Source: CAZRXG01 sp964603985
GTDB lineage: Bacteria; Chloroflexota; Anaerolineae; Aggregatilineales; UBA3940
DNA: 64,000 bases
Assembly (NCBI GenBank): GCA_964603985.1
Contig: CAZRXG010000009.1
Span: 1 to 64,000 of the forward strand
Direction: 5' to 3'
Each line of letters opens with the position of its first letter. Position 1 is the stretch's first letter. The notes beneath the pieces are model-generated. The model was given only the letters and a program-made list of their open reading frames with translations, did no database searches and was not told where the DNA came from. The position numbers were made by a program, and so were the translations under genes. This document shows, piece after piece, positions 16,576 to 25,229 of the stretch.

Positions 16576-18324
16576 TCAGGAATCGCCCACCCGGATCTCC
16601 AGCGCGTCACTCCAACCGCTCGCCTCATCCCCCGTGTGAGCCTGGACGCGGTAGTACAGCCTCCCCGAACGCCGCCGACGGGGTTTCCAGCGTGTGTCCC
16701 CCCCTTTAACCTTGTACTCCCTGGCCGATTCGAAGGCCGGGTTATCGGCCTCCTGGATCAGGTAGTGGGTCGTGCCCGGGCTTTCCGACCAGACCAGCAG
16801 TGGGCGATTACGCTCATCGACATGGCTCAGGCTGAGAATCGGCCTCAGGACGGCGGCCTGCGTAGGCTCCTCTGCCGCCACAAACAGCGGCCGGTCGGCT
16901 GTCTCGCCGTAATCTGTGGCCGCCTCTTCCGCTTCCGCCGGAGCCTCTTCCCAGTCCGGCACAATGGGGATTCGCTCTGGTGCGCGTTCCTGCTTATCCC
17001 CCGTCCCTTCGTCGGCCTCGAAGATGGGCCGCATCTCCCGCGCCGATGTCGAAACCGTCACACCGTTCCCCGATGCTGCGGGTGGGATGACCAGTGGCCG
17101 CCACTCTGTGACCGGGCCGCCCACTTTGGGGGCCTGTATGGGTTTCGTGGCCGGAGGCCGCTCCGTCGATGAAGGAGCCGGGGCAGGCGGGATTGGCTTG
17201 AAACCGGTCGAGGCGGGCGGCTGTGGAGCAGTCCACTCAGGCAGCGCATCGACTTCCACCTCTGGCTCAGGGGCCGGTGGCCGGGAAGTGCTGACCGGTT
17301 CGGGCTGCTCCTCCTCCGGCTGGGGCCCTGGTTCGGGCGCGACGAAGGGCCGGGGAGCCGCGTCCGCCATCCCCTCCGGGATGGTGAGAGGCTGCCAGTC
17401 GCTGACTACCCTGGAGAGCCGCACCCTGTGATAGACATCCCCGATCGCTTCCTGCCATTCTCTCATACGCGGGCAGTCCTCCAGCGTGTCGGAGAACCAC
17501 GCCCGGTCAAAAAGGCCCGGCAGACGCGTGTCCAACTGTTCCAGAACATGCCCCATCAACTGGTAGCGCGGGCTGTCCTGCTGGAGCTCGTCCGGCGCGA
17601 AGTAGTGCTCCTCCTCGGCTGCCTTCCGGATTTCGGCGCTGTGCCAGGCGGCCATCTCGGCTATCAGCACCGCCCCCGCAAAGCGATCAGCCGCCGGTTC
17701 CCACAGCCCCTCGGCGGCGGTCTTGTGCGCATAGCCGTCCGTCCCCGCCGGGAGGGCAGCCGGTGGCGCGAAGCCGGGCGCGTACAGATCCTCCACGTCG
17801 ATCAGGTGAGCGCGCCCGGTCGTCGGGTTGACGATCACGTTCGCAGCCGCGATATCGCAGTGGGCCAACCCGCTTTCTTCCAGCGCCGCCAGCACCTGCG
17901 CGGCTGCGTTGGCGAATGTAAGAGCCTCCAGCGTGCTGAGGGGAGTCATGCCGATCACCAGATCGTACCACGTGCGCCCGGCTATCCAGGGCATCAAAAC
18001 CGCATACTCCAGATCGGGGAAGCGGTCGAGTGCGTCGTCATGCGGGCCGCGATGCAGACACTGCCGGTAGCACACCTCAAGCCCCGGCCAGGCCGCGAAG
18101 CGGGCCAGCGAATCGCAGATCTCGACCAGCTCCGGCACACGGTACGCCTGCTTAAACTTCTTCAGCGCGTACAGACCGTTGGCCCCTCCTGCCACCTGGT
18201 ACACAAAAGCTTTGCGCCCCTCCTGCCCAAAGGCAAACGTCGGCACGGCAGGGTGGGGCATCACCTCGTAGACTTCCCCTCCGATCACAACACGCTCGTG
18301 CGGCGCCGGATTGAACTCACTCAT
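16576..18324 (-). CDS. Ser/Thr protein kinase-like protein with C-terminal FN3-like domain
   Basis: The first ~310 residues form a eukaryotic-type protein kinase fold: a loop around GQEGRKAFVY (33-42), the lysine of ALKKF (Lys55), the catalytic loop HCDIAAANV (His155, Asp157, Asn162) and a metal-binding DVE (Asp176) in place of DFG. A Pro/Ala/Glu-rich linker (about 325-490) leads to one fibronectin type III-like domain (about 495-582) resembling those in the neighbouring phosphatase. No membrane helix or signal peptide is seen, unlike its paralogue at 21206-22369. It is the last gene of the five-gene cluster, 54 bp after the PP2C-FN3 gene. The cognate phosphatase is probably the upstream gene; substrates are unknown. 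Confidence 0.85.
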   Translation of the reverse strand: MSEFNPAPHERVVIGGEVYEVMPHPAVPTFAFGQEGRKAFVYQVAGGANGLYALKKFKQAYRVPELVEICDSLARFAAWPGLEVCYRQCLHRGPHDDALDRFPDLEYAVLMPWIAGRTWYDLVIGMTPLSTLEALTFANAAAQVLAALEESGLAHCDIAAANVIVNPTTGRAHLIDVEDLYAPGFAPPAALPAGTDGYAHKTAAEGLWEPAADRFAGAVLIAEMAAWHSAEIRKAAEEEHYFAPDELQQDSPRYQLMGHVLEQLDTRLPGLFDRAWFSDTLEDCPRMREWQEAIGDVYHRVRLSRVVSDWQPLTIPEGMADAAPRPFVAPEPGPQPEEEQPEPVSTSRPPAPEPEVEVDALPEWTAPQPPASTGFKPIPPAPAPSSTERPPATKPIQAPKVGGPVTEWRPLVIPPAASGNGVTVSTSAREMRPIFEADEGTGDKQERAPERIPIVPDWEEAPAEAEEAATDYGETADRPLFVAAEEPTQAAVLRPILSLSHVDERNRPLLVWSESPGTTHYLIQEADNPAFESAREYKVKGGDTRWKPRRRRSGRLYYRVQAHTGDEASGWSDALEIRVGDS

Positions 18325-18378
18325 GATCCCTTGCTTCCAACCTCGTCAACAGTAAAACACGTCATTCGCCGGGTCGCC

Positions 18379-21165
18379 CTACACCACCTCGACGACCAGC
18401 ACATCGCTCCACAGGCTGGCCCGGAACTGCTCGTCAAACGCCTTGACGCGGTAGTAGTACCGCCCCTTCGCACGCCCCGCCCGCTCAAGCTTCTGGCCGG
18501 GATGCTGGATGCGCACCATCTCGGTTTCGCCCGGCTCAAAGGTGCTGCTGGCTGACTCCTGCGCCTCGTAGTAGGAGCAGCCAGGCATTCCCTTCCACGT
18601 GATCTCGTACGGGCTGTTCTCCCTCACAGGGTCAACCGGCCACAGGTGAGGCGGCGCGGGCCGCGCCACCTGGATCGCTACCCGGTTGCTGGGCGCGCTC
18701 TGGCGCGTACGGTGGCAGGCTTTCACCCTGAACCAGTAGCGCCCGCTCCCCGGTGGGTGGAACTTCACGACCGGCTCATCCGTGGGGATCGCACTCAGCA
18801 CGTCGGCGAAATTCTTATCCCGTGAGACTTCAATGACGTAATGCGTTGCCTCCGCCACGCCCTCCCAACGCAGGCGCACCTCGCTGCGCTCGTTGATCTC
18901 CGGCTTCTCCAGCACCGGTGTAGTCGGCGGCGGGTGCAGGGGTATCCGGTCGCTCTCCTGCCACTGGCTCTGCACGCCCGACAGGTCGGCCCGCACCCGG
19001 AAGGATACAGCGTCCACCCCGCCCGGCGGTTCTATCTCGAACTGCGTGTCCGGCCCGCGATAGACCTCGCTGGCGGTCGTGGTTTCCCCTGTGCCCGTAA
19101 CCATCTCCAGGCAGTAGGTGACGTGCCCCCCCGCCGTTCCCCATGACAACACGATGCGCTTTTCGTCTACCGACAGCGTCGCCTCGATCCAGCCTGGCGC
19201 TCTGGGCACGATGGCAACCTTCTCACTCGCGCTCCACGGCCCCTGCCCGCCGACGTTGGCCCCACTCACGCGGAAGTACAGCACGCCCGGCTCGCGGCGG
19301 GGCAGGTCCAGCGCGCACCCGGTCGGCGTGAGCACGTGCGCCCGCCGGAAGTCGGAATCTTCCCCGACCGCAACAACGTACTCGGTCGCGCTCTCGACCT
19401 CCGTCCAGGTCAGGTGGATCGTGTTGTCCGTGTCCGGCCCTTCGACCGTCAGAACCGGGGCCTCCGAGGGGCGCTCCGGCGTGACGATGACCAGTTGCTC
19501 GTTGCTCCACTCGCTGCACCCGAAGTCGTGGCACGCCCGCACGCGGTAAACGTACTCGCCTACCTCCTGGTCGGTGACCTGGTAAATGCTGTCCTCCAGC
19601 GTGATGACCTGTGCTTCGTCGCTCTCGCGCTCGGTCTCTTCCAGCTCGTACTTCGTCGCGCCGTGCACCGGCTGCCAGCGCAGCTCGTAAGCGCCGCGCA
19701 CCTGGCCGTAGCTGGCCGTCGCCAGGTGAGGTGTGGGAGGCGGCGGCAGCGTGGTCTCCACCTGCTGCATTTCGCTCCATGGGCTGGCACCGCCGTCCGA
19801 GACAGCGCACACCCGATAGTAATACGTGCCCGGCCTATAGCTGCCAACCGGCACCGCCCACGACGAGCCAGGCCCCTCGTAGACAACCTCCGGCTGGCCG
19901 AAGTCCGCGTCCGCCGACTGTTCCAGCCTGTACGCCAGCACCTCACCTTCCCCCGACCAGCTCAGGACCGGGGCCGCCTCCGCTTCCACCGGCTGAAGCT
20001 CCGGCGCGGGCGGCGGCGGGTGCGCGACTTTCGTCTTGCGCAGGTCGCTCCAAGGGGTGACCGTCCCCCGCCGGTTGACGGCTCGCACACGGTAATAGTA
20101 GTGGCCCGGTTCCTGCGGGCCAGCGGGACGCCAGCTCAGCACCCCCGCCGGAACGTCAATCGCCCGTGAACTGCTGAGCGCCGGGTTGGTTGCCTCCTGG
20201 ACGATGAAACTCGCTCTGGGCGAGCCGGGCCAGCTCCAACGCAGTTCGTAGGTGTCTGCCCCGGTCGGGTTCCAGATCTGGTCCAGGTGAGGACGCTCGG
20301 CGTTGGGATCCGGCAGGTCGGGATACCCCTCGTACTGGGGCGAGCGCACCACCACATCGACGAAGGCCACGTCGTCGCTGTTCGGCAGCAGCGCCCCCGC
20401 GTGGATCTCGCGGTCGAGCCTGTCATCTGAGTAGTCAAGCAGGCCACCCGCGTGCGCCGTCAGGCCATCTGTGAAGGCTGCCACGCGACCGATGCCCTTC
20501 AACGAGTGCATCCAGGCGCTCATCTCCCCCCGCACGCCCTGCGTGGTTGACCACCGGTTGGCGTTCTCCCACGCCCCGCCGATGTCGATCCTGCCCCCAT
20601 CCTCGCCGCTCACGCGCACCTGGGTATCGCCCATCCAGAACAGCGAAAGCAGCCCGTCGGGGATCATCGGGCCGGGGTGGTCGATGCGCGCCGCTGCGAA
20701 GATCGCCTCGCTGCCATAGGTGCGCTGCTGTTCGAGCGCCTGCCGGATCAGCGGCGGGATCTGCTCCGGGATCTCGTACTCCTCCACCTCGTGCTGGGCC
20801 TGCTTCTGGAGGCGCTGCAAGAAGCTGGCGGCTGCCTCCTTCAGTGCATCTGCCCCACCCAGGTAGGCGATGTCCAGCGACCACAGCCAATCCAGCAGAC
20901 CATCCCCCAGGATGCGCGCCGCGAGGTTGCCGCAGAACGACGATCCTACCCCGTCGCATATCACGAAGGCCAGCCGCTGGTCGTTGTGCTGAAAGCACAG
21001 GTAATCCTGGCCCTCGATCTGGCTCGCCATGCTGTCGCTTGAGCGCGCATAGGCGTAGCGAACGTAAGCGCCCGGCACCGGCACAAAGGTCACCCGCGTT
21101 TCTATCGTCTGCGGCACGCGCTGCGTGCGGATGGGAACTACCTCAGATTGCCCGAATACTCCCAT
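18379..21165 (-). CDS. PP2C-type phosphatase fused to seven FN3-like domains
   Basis: Residues 1-275 are a PP2C-family (PPM) Ser/Thr phosphatase with metal-ligand positions at Asp54 (QD), Asp71 (CDGVG), Asp180 (MGD), Asp233 (FTDG) and Asp265 (SDDVAF). From about residue 290 to the end at 928 I count seven fibronectin type III-like repeats, each about 90 residues, ending in patterns such as YYYRVRAV...W(S). No signal peptide or membrane segment is visible, so the FN3 array would be cytoplasmic, which is odd because bacterial FN3 domains are mostly extracellular. It sits between the two kinase genes (40 bp and 54 bp gaps). The domain array could be a scaffold for partners or substrates; that is inference. 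Confidence 0.85.
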   Translation of the reverse strand: MGVFGQSEVVPIRTQRVPQTIETRVTFVPVPGAYVRYAYARSSDSMASQIEGQDYLCFQHNDQRLAFVICDGVGSSFCGNLAARILGDGLLDWLWSLDIAYLGGADALKEAAASFLQRLQKQAQHEVEEYEIPEQIPPLIRQALEQQRTYGSEAIFAAARIDHPGPMIPDGLLSLFWMGDTQVRVSGEDGGRIDIGGAWENANRWSTTQGVRGEMSAWMHSLKGIGRVAAFTDGLTAHAGGLLDYSDDRLDREIHAGALLPNSDDVAFVDVVVRSPQYEGYPDLPDPNAERPHLDQIWNPTGADTYELRWSWPGSPRASFIVQEATNPALSSSRAIDVPAGVLSWRPAGPQEPGHYYYRVRAVNRRGTVTPWSDLRKTKVAHPPPPAPELQPVEAEAAPVLSWSGEGEVLAYRLEQSADADFGQPEVVYEGPGSSWAVPVGSYRPGTYYYRVCAVSDGGASPWSEMQQVETTLPPPPTPHLATASYGQVRGAYELRWQPVHGATKYELEETERESDEAQVITLEDSIYQVTDQEVGEYVYRVRACHDFGCSEWSNEQLVIVTPERPSEAPVLTVEGPDTDNTIHLTWTEVESATEYVVAVGEDSDFRRAHVLTPTGCALDLPRREPGVLYFRVSGANVGGQGPWSASEKVAIVPRAPGWIEATLSVDEKRIVLSWGTAGGHVTYCLEMVTGTGETTTASEVYRGPDTQFEIEPPGGVDAVSFRVRADLSGVQSQWQESDRIPLHPPPTTPVLEKPEINERSEVRLRWEGVAEATHYVIEVSRDKNFADVLSAIPTDEPVVKFHPPGSGRYWFRVKACHRTRQSAPSNRVAIQVARPAPPHLWPVDPVRENSPYEITWKGMPGCSYYEAQESASSTFEPGETEMVRIQHPGQKLERAGRAKGRYYYRVKAFDEQFRASLWSDVLVVEVV

Positions 21166-21205
21166 AGCTCTACCTGTCAGGCCCCCGCTAATGGCCGCTG
21201 CGCCG

Positions 21206-22369
21206 TCAGAATACGTCGTTTAACAGTGACCACTCTACCGCCAGAAAAGCCGCATAGCAAGCCAGTAACGACAGCACCAGCGTGATGATCGCCACCCGCC
21301 GGCAGCCGCGAGCGCACCCCTTCCGCCCGGTTTGCTTCTGCTCGCGCTCCAGCCGCCGCCGCTCGCGGCGCGTCAGCGCATAATCCCCTCCATCGCCCGC
21401 GACTCTCACCCCTTCCGGTCTGGGCGTTGGCTCTTCAAACTCTACCGGGTCGATGGGTGCCCAGCTTGCCACGGGATCGCGCGGTAAGGCGTCCAACAGA
21501 TCGTACCACGTTTTGAGCGGCGGGCACGACTCAAGCGTCCGCGAACGCCACGCCTGCTCAAACGCCTCGGCGAAGCCGGGGTCATAGATGCGCAGCGCCT
21601 CGCACAACACTTCGTACCGGTCGCTGTCACGCTGGAGTTCCTCCGGCGCGAAGTAGCTCTCGCCCCACGCCCGCTTGCGAACCTCAGGGTGCGCCCAGCC
21701 GAGCATTTCGGCCATCAGCACCGCCCCCGCGAAGCGGTCGCCGAGCGGCCCCCACTGCCCGCTCTTGACCACATCCTGGTGCTGGTATCCCATCGACCCG
21801 GCGGGCACATAGGGTGGTGAGGCCAGCCAAGGACTGTACAGGTCCTCCACGTCGATCAGGTGGATGCGGTCAAGCTCCGGGTCGATGATCACGTTGCCGC
21901 TGGACAGGTCGCAGTGGGCCAGGTGGTTAAGCTCCAGCGCGTACAGCACCCACGTCACGCTCTCCGCCAGCGCGCGGCTCTGGTCGAGCGAGACCCGCTC
22001 CCGCTTACTCAGGAAGTCAAACCACGTCTGCCCCTCGATCCACGGCATCACGATGGCGTAGTCGAGATCCTCGTACCTGTTGACCAGCGCCGGATGCGTC
22101 TCCTGGAGGATAACCGTCTGTCGGCAGACGCGCATCCCCGGCAGCTCGTGGTACGTCCACAGCGCGTCGGCTGCCTCAATCAGGCCGGGATGACGGAAGA
22201 CCGGGCGAAAGACCTTGAGCGCGAAGGCGTCGCCGTTGTTCTGCAGGCGGTACACAATTGCGTGACGGCCTTCCTGGCCCCATACCAGTGTCGGCACGAC
22301 CGGGTGAGGCGAAAATGTGTATTCCTGGCCGTCGATGACCAGTCTTGTGTCTAACGTCGGGTTAAACAT
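21206..22369 (-). CDS. Ser/Thr protein kinase-like protein with C-terminal membrane anchor
   Basis: This 387-residue kinase is a paralogue of the one at 16576-18324: both open with a PHPxVPTxxxGQEGR region. Key residues are Lys52 (ALKVF), the catalytic loop HCDLSSGNV (His152, Asp154, Asn159) and Asp173 in a DVE motif instead of DFG. The kinase region ends near residue 310. A very basic stretch (about 340-366, rich in Arg and Lys) precedes a single hydrophobic helix near the C-terminus (about 367-382), so the kinase should be cytoplasmic and tail-anchored. It follows the membrane-anchored PP2C gene by 49 bp and precedes the PP2C-FN3 gene. Confidence 0.85.
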   Translation of the reverse strand: MFNPTLDTRLVIDGQEYTFSPHPVVPTLVWGQEGRHAIVYRLQNNGDAFALKVFRPVFRHPGLIEAADALWTYHELPGMRVCRQTVILQETHPALVNRYEDLDYAIVMPWIEGQTWFDFLSKRERVSLDQSRALAESVTWVLYALELNHLAHCDLSSGNVIIDPELDRIHLIDVEDLYSPWLASPPYVPAGSMGYQHQDVVKSGQWGPLGDRFAGAVLMAEMLGWAHPEVRKRAWGESYFAPEELQRDSDRYEVLCEALRIYDPGFAEAFEQAWRSRTLESCPPLKTWYDLLDALPRDPVASWAPIDPVEFEEPTPRPEGVRVAGDGGDYALTRRERRRLEREQKQTGRKGCARGCRRVAIITLVLSLLACYAAFLAVEWSLLNDVF

Positions 22370-22418
22370 GTCTGTCTACCGGCAAACCAATCGCTCGCCG
22401 CGTCTAACGCAAACCGCC

Positions 22419-23624
22419 TCATCCCGAACGGTCTTCCTCCCCTGACTCCGATAGCAGACGCTCCACCATCAGCATCGCCAGCGCGGCGCTCGTCAGGCCC
22501 AGCAGCGCCGCCTGCTGCCACATGCGGATCTGCTGCTGCGTCGAGAGATCGCTCATATCGCCCATGTCCGGCACCAGCGGAGACTTCCCCGCCCGGTCGG
22601 GTGCCCCGGCCAGCGGGCGCCATTCCCCGACCGCCGTCTCGTCAGGCGATGCCGCCTCAATCGGCTCGACGCCTGCCACCGGCGTGCGCTGCTCCCCCTC
22701 GACGACGATTGGCCGGGCCTCGGCCTCGACGCGCTCTCCGGCAGCCTTCTCCGGTGCCGGGATCGGGCGTGTGTCGTCCGTCTCGAAGCTCAACTGCTCA
22801 AGCGTCTCCGGCTCCGGCTCGCCGACCGTCTGCGGGCTGGGGGCCAGCCGCACGTCAAACAGCGAGGCGTCGTCCGCCGGTGGCTCCCTCACCCAGTCCC
22901 TCATCATCCGTGCCAGGTCGGCGTCCGTCGGCACGCTCTCCACACTCAGCCCGTCTGTGTATCCGGCCACGCGCGCCACCCGCTCCGCTCCCCCGACCCA
23001 GGTGTGCACCGTCCCCTTGACCCCCGTCGATGAGTTCCACCGCTCCGACGTGTGCCCCTTCGGGCCGAGATCAACCAACTGCCCGTCGATGTCAATCGCC
23101 GCCACCGGGGAGTCGCCCAGCCAGCACAGCGCTATCCAGGGATCGTCCCCCGCCAGCGAGAGCCGCCCGGCCACGAACATCGATTCGCTGCCGTATTTGC
23201 GCTGCATCTCCAGCGCCTGTACGACCAGCGGCGGCAGGTGCTCAGGCAGCTTGAAGTCCGCCACTTGCTGAGCGCTCTTCTCCGTCAGCCTGTCAAGCGC
23301 GTCCGTCACCGCTTTCGAGAAACTGTTGGCGTCCTGTGGCCGGTTGATGCCCCACAGCCATTCGGTGAGGCCGTCGCCCAGAACGCGGGCGGCCAGATCC
23401 CCCATGAAGGACTGGCCCACACCATCGCACACGGTGAAGGCTAAGTTGGCTTTCCCGTACTGGAAAGTGACGTAGTCCTGCCCGACCGTCGCGCTGCTGA
23501 CGCTGTCGCCCGACCGGGCGTACAGGTACAGCACCGTGCCGAAGGGCGTGCTCAGCGTGGTGAGGGGCGTTTCGGCGTCCTGGCGGAGTTCAAAGCGGCC
23601 CGCTATGGATTGATCGGCGCTCAT
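22419..23624 (-). CDS. PP2C-type phosphatase with C-terminal membrane anchor
   Basis: The 401-residue protein has a PP2C domain (about 25-270) with Asp50 (GQD), Asp67 (CDGVG), the LGDSPV motif, YTDG and the late DDASLFDV motif. It is close to the PP2C of the 928-residue neighbour, including the shared KYGSE/TYGSE segment. A Pro/Glu-rich linker follows, and a single hydrophobic helix lies near residues 371-388, giving a tail-anchored topology. Together with the next gene it forms a membrane-bound kinase/phosphatase pair, parallel to the FN3-bearing pair downstream. A strong hairpin (23668-23702) lies between it and the VWA gene. Confidence 0.86.
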   Translation of the reverse strand: MSADQSIAGRFELRQDAETPLTTLSTPFGTVLYLYARSGDSVSSATVGQDYVTFQYGKANLAFTVCDGVGQSFMGDLAARVLGDGLTEWLWGINRPQDANSFSKAVTDALDRLTEKSAQQVADFKLPEHLPPLVVQALEMQRKYGSESMFVAGRLSLAGDDPWIALCWLGDSPVAAIDIDGQLVDLGPKGHTSERWNSSTGVKGTVHTWVGGAERVARVAGYTDGLSVESVPTDADLARMMRDWVREPPADDASLFDVRLAPSPQTVGEPEPETLEQLSFETDDTRPIPAPEKAAGERVEAEARPIVVEGEQRTPVAGVEPIEAASPDETAVGEWRPLAGAPDRAGKSPLVPDMGDMSDLSTQQQIRMWQQAALLGLTSAALAMLMVERLLSESGEEDRSG

Positions 23625-23667
23625 GTATCAATATGCGTCCCGCTGACCGGCTGGCAGGCCGTTCATA

Positions 23668-23702
23668 GAGAGCGGGCCGGGCTACTTCGCCCCGCCCGCT
23701 CT
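23668..23702 (-). terminator. Intercistronic hairpin between VWA and PP2C genes
   Basis: AGAGCGGGC pairs with GCCCGCTCT, with extra inner G-C pairs, in the 116-bp gap between the VWA stop and the phosphatase start. There is no T tract after it on the minus strand, so partial attenuation or an mRNA processing signal is as likely as termination. Confidence 0.4.
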
Positions 23703-23740
23703 GCTTTGACTGCGCTGCCGCCCTCGGCTGTCAGGTGCGC

Positions 23741-24511
23741 TTAAGGCGAGGGCGAAACCGGCGTGACCGGGGTCGCGCCGCTCATCGCGAAGCCCAACTC
23801 GACGATCTCCGGCGTGTTGCCGGGGAACAGCATCCGCGCGCCGGGGGCCAACCGGTAGCCCATCTCGGCCATCACGCTCGCGTAGGTCTGCGGGATCGGC
23901 GAGGACATCCGCATCAGCGTCTCGGCGTAGGGCGAGGCCAGAGGCGTCTCGTCCGTGATGCCGGTCCACGCCTTCGGGTCGGCGATTGACTGCGTCAGTG
24001 CCTTGTCGGTCACGAAGATGTTCTCGACTAGCACGTCGCCGTCGGGCACCGACATCTGCATGATCTCGCGCGCAATCGGCTCCGGGTCGCCGCCGCTGTT
24101 GTACTCACCGTCGGTCATGTGGCACACCAGCGGGGAGGGGCTATCCTGTAGATTGCCCAGTTCGGCGCTGAGCAGGCGCTTGGCCTCACGGAAGGCGGCT
24201 GCGGTGTCGGTCGCGTCCATTGGCTGGAGACGCGGTACACCCATCTGCGCCAGTTCGGCCACCGTCTTGATGCCGCCCAACAGGTCGGTAACCTGCGAGC
24301 TGTAGGCGTACATTGCGATGCGGTAGCGCGGCGCGACGGTGGTGCCCTTGGTGCTGCGCTGCACCATCCGCACCGCTACCTGGTGAAGCGCGTCGGAGAC
24401 GACCTCGATCTTGGGCTTGCCGCCCAGATCTTCGCCCATCGACCCGCTCACGTCAAGCAGGTAAATGATGAGCGCGGGTGTCTTACTCGTAGCAGGAACT
24501 GTATAAGGCAT
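23741..24511 (-). CDS. VWA-domain protein, TerY-like
   Basis: This 256-residue protein is almost entirely a von Willebrand factor A domain. The MIDAS motif is complete: DVSGS at 20-24, a Thr near 101-103 in MDATDT, and Asp134 in MTDGEYN. Such domains bind partners through a metal ion. Cytoplasmic VWA proteins of this size next to PP2C and kinase genes are the hallmark of the TerY-P triad. No signal peptide or membrane segment is seen. The ATG at 24511 has a GAGAGG site 7 bases upstream; a TTG two codons earlier is less likely. It is the first gene of the five-gene cluster. Confidence 0.85.
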   Translation of the reverse strand: MPYTVPATSKTPALIIYLLDVSGSMGEDLGGKPKIEVVSDALHQVAVRMVQRSTKGTTVAPRYRIAMYAYSSQVTDLLGGIKTVAELAQMGVPRLQPMDATDTAAAFREAKRLLSAELGNLQDSPSPLVCHMTDGEYNSGGDPEPIAREIMQMSVPDGDVLVENIFVTDKALTQSIADPKAWTGITDETPLASPYAETLMRMSSPIPQTYASVMAEMGYRLAPGARMLFPGNTPEIVELGFAMSGATPVTPVSPSP

Positions 24512-24553
24512 GACCAAACCTCTCTTTGCAGTAATTTCAACCAGTCTTCACTT

Positions 24554-24573
24554 CTCTGATACGCATATCAGAG
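24554..24573. promoter_or_regulatory. Perfect inverted repeat upstream of the VWA gene
   Basis: CTCTGATA-CGCA-TATCAGAG is a perfect 8-bp inverted repeat 43 bp before the VWA start codon, in the predicted leader. It could be an operator or an RNA hairpin. A second stem (TTGGGG/CCCCAA) lies at 24589-24606. Confidence 0.4.
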
Positions 24574-24642
24574 CATATTGGTTGCAAATTGGGGACGCAC
24601 CCCCAAATAGTGGGAGTTGGCCGTCCTGCGTTCGTCTCCCAT

Positions 24643-24651
24643 AGTATACCA
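24643..24651 (-). promoter_or_regulatory. Extended -10 promoter for the VWA/PP2C/kinase cluster
   Basis: On the minus strand TGG followed by TATACT forms an extended -10 element just past the thioesterase stop codon. It would start transcription about 120 bp before the VWA gene, with both inverted repeats in the leader. Confidence 0.45.
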
Positions 24652-24664
24652 CCGTCGGGCGGCC

Positions 24665-25096
24665 CTACGCTTCAAGTGCAGGCTCAAATGTCGTGATACG
24701 CGCCCGCCACTCGTCCGGCACAGTGACCGATGCGCCCGCCCCGTAATCGTAGGCCACCTGCACGCTTTCACCTGTCGCCACGCTGGCCCCGTCGCGCTCG
24801 CGCACCAGCACGTACGCCATCCCAAAGCTGGCCTTCCCAAAGTGCGTGACGCGCACGTAAACGCGCACCGAGTCGCCGTAAGCCAGCGGCAGCTTGAAGT
24901 CACAACTGATACGCGCCAGGATGAAGCCCAGCCCGCGCATGTCGCCGTCCCAGCCCAGCACCTCGCCTATGTAGCGAATGCGGGCCGTTTCCATGTAGGT
25001 GAAATATCTGGCGTTGTTGACGTGCCCCATCCCGTCGATGTCGCCAAAGCGGACTTCCACCGGGTGCGAGAAGCGGAAAGTTGACAGATCGGTCAT
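24665..25096 (-). CDS. Hotdog-fold acyl-CoA thioesterase (4HBT family)
   Basis: The 143-residue length and the motif FGDIDGMGHVNNARYFTYME, with the catalytic Asp and the GHVNN signature, identify a 4-hydroxybenzoyl-CoA-thioesterase-like enzyme that hydrolyses acyl-CoA. The C-terminal half has the expected beta strands (SVRVYVRVTHFGKASF, VATGESVQVAYD). The open frame runs far upstream, but that part lies antisense to the methyltransferase gene; the ATG at 25096 has an AGGGGA ribosome site and matches the family start. It is divergent from the methyltransferase gene. Confidence 0.88.
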   Translation of the reverse strand: MTDLSTFRFSHPVEVRFGDIDGMGHVNNARYFTYMETARIRYIGEVLGWDGDMRGLGFILARISCDFKLPLAYGDSVRVYVRVTHFGKASFGMAYVLVRERDGASVATGESVQVAYDYGAGASVTVPDEWRARITTFEPALEA

Positions 25097-25229
25097 GACA
25101 TCCCCTTGCGATGCGGTATATTCAATACGCAGGCACCGGCTGATTCTAACACCGCCCGCAAGAAGTATCACCACCGCCGCCCGCACCGCGATGTACCTCT
25201 CGTTTTGGGGAGGGGAGGAGCGAGAAACC

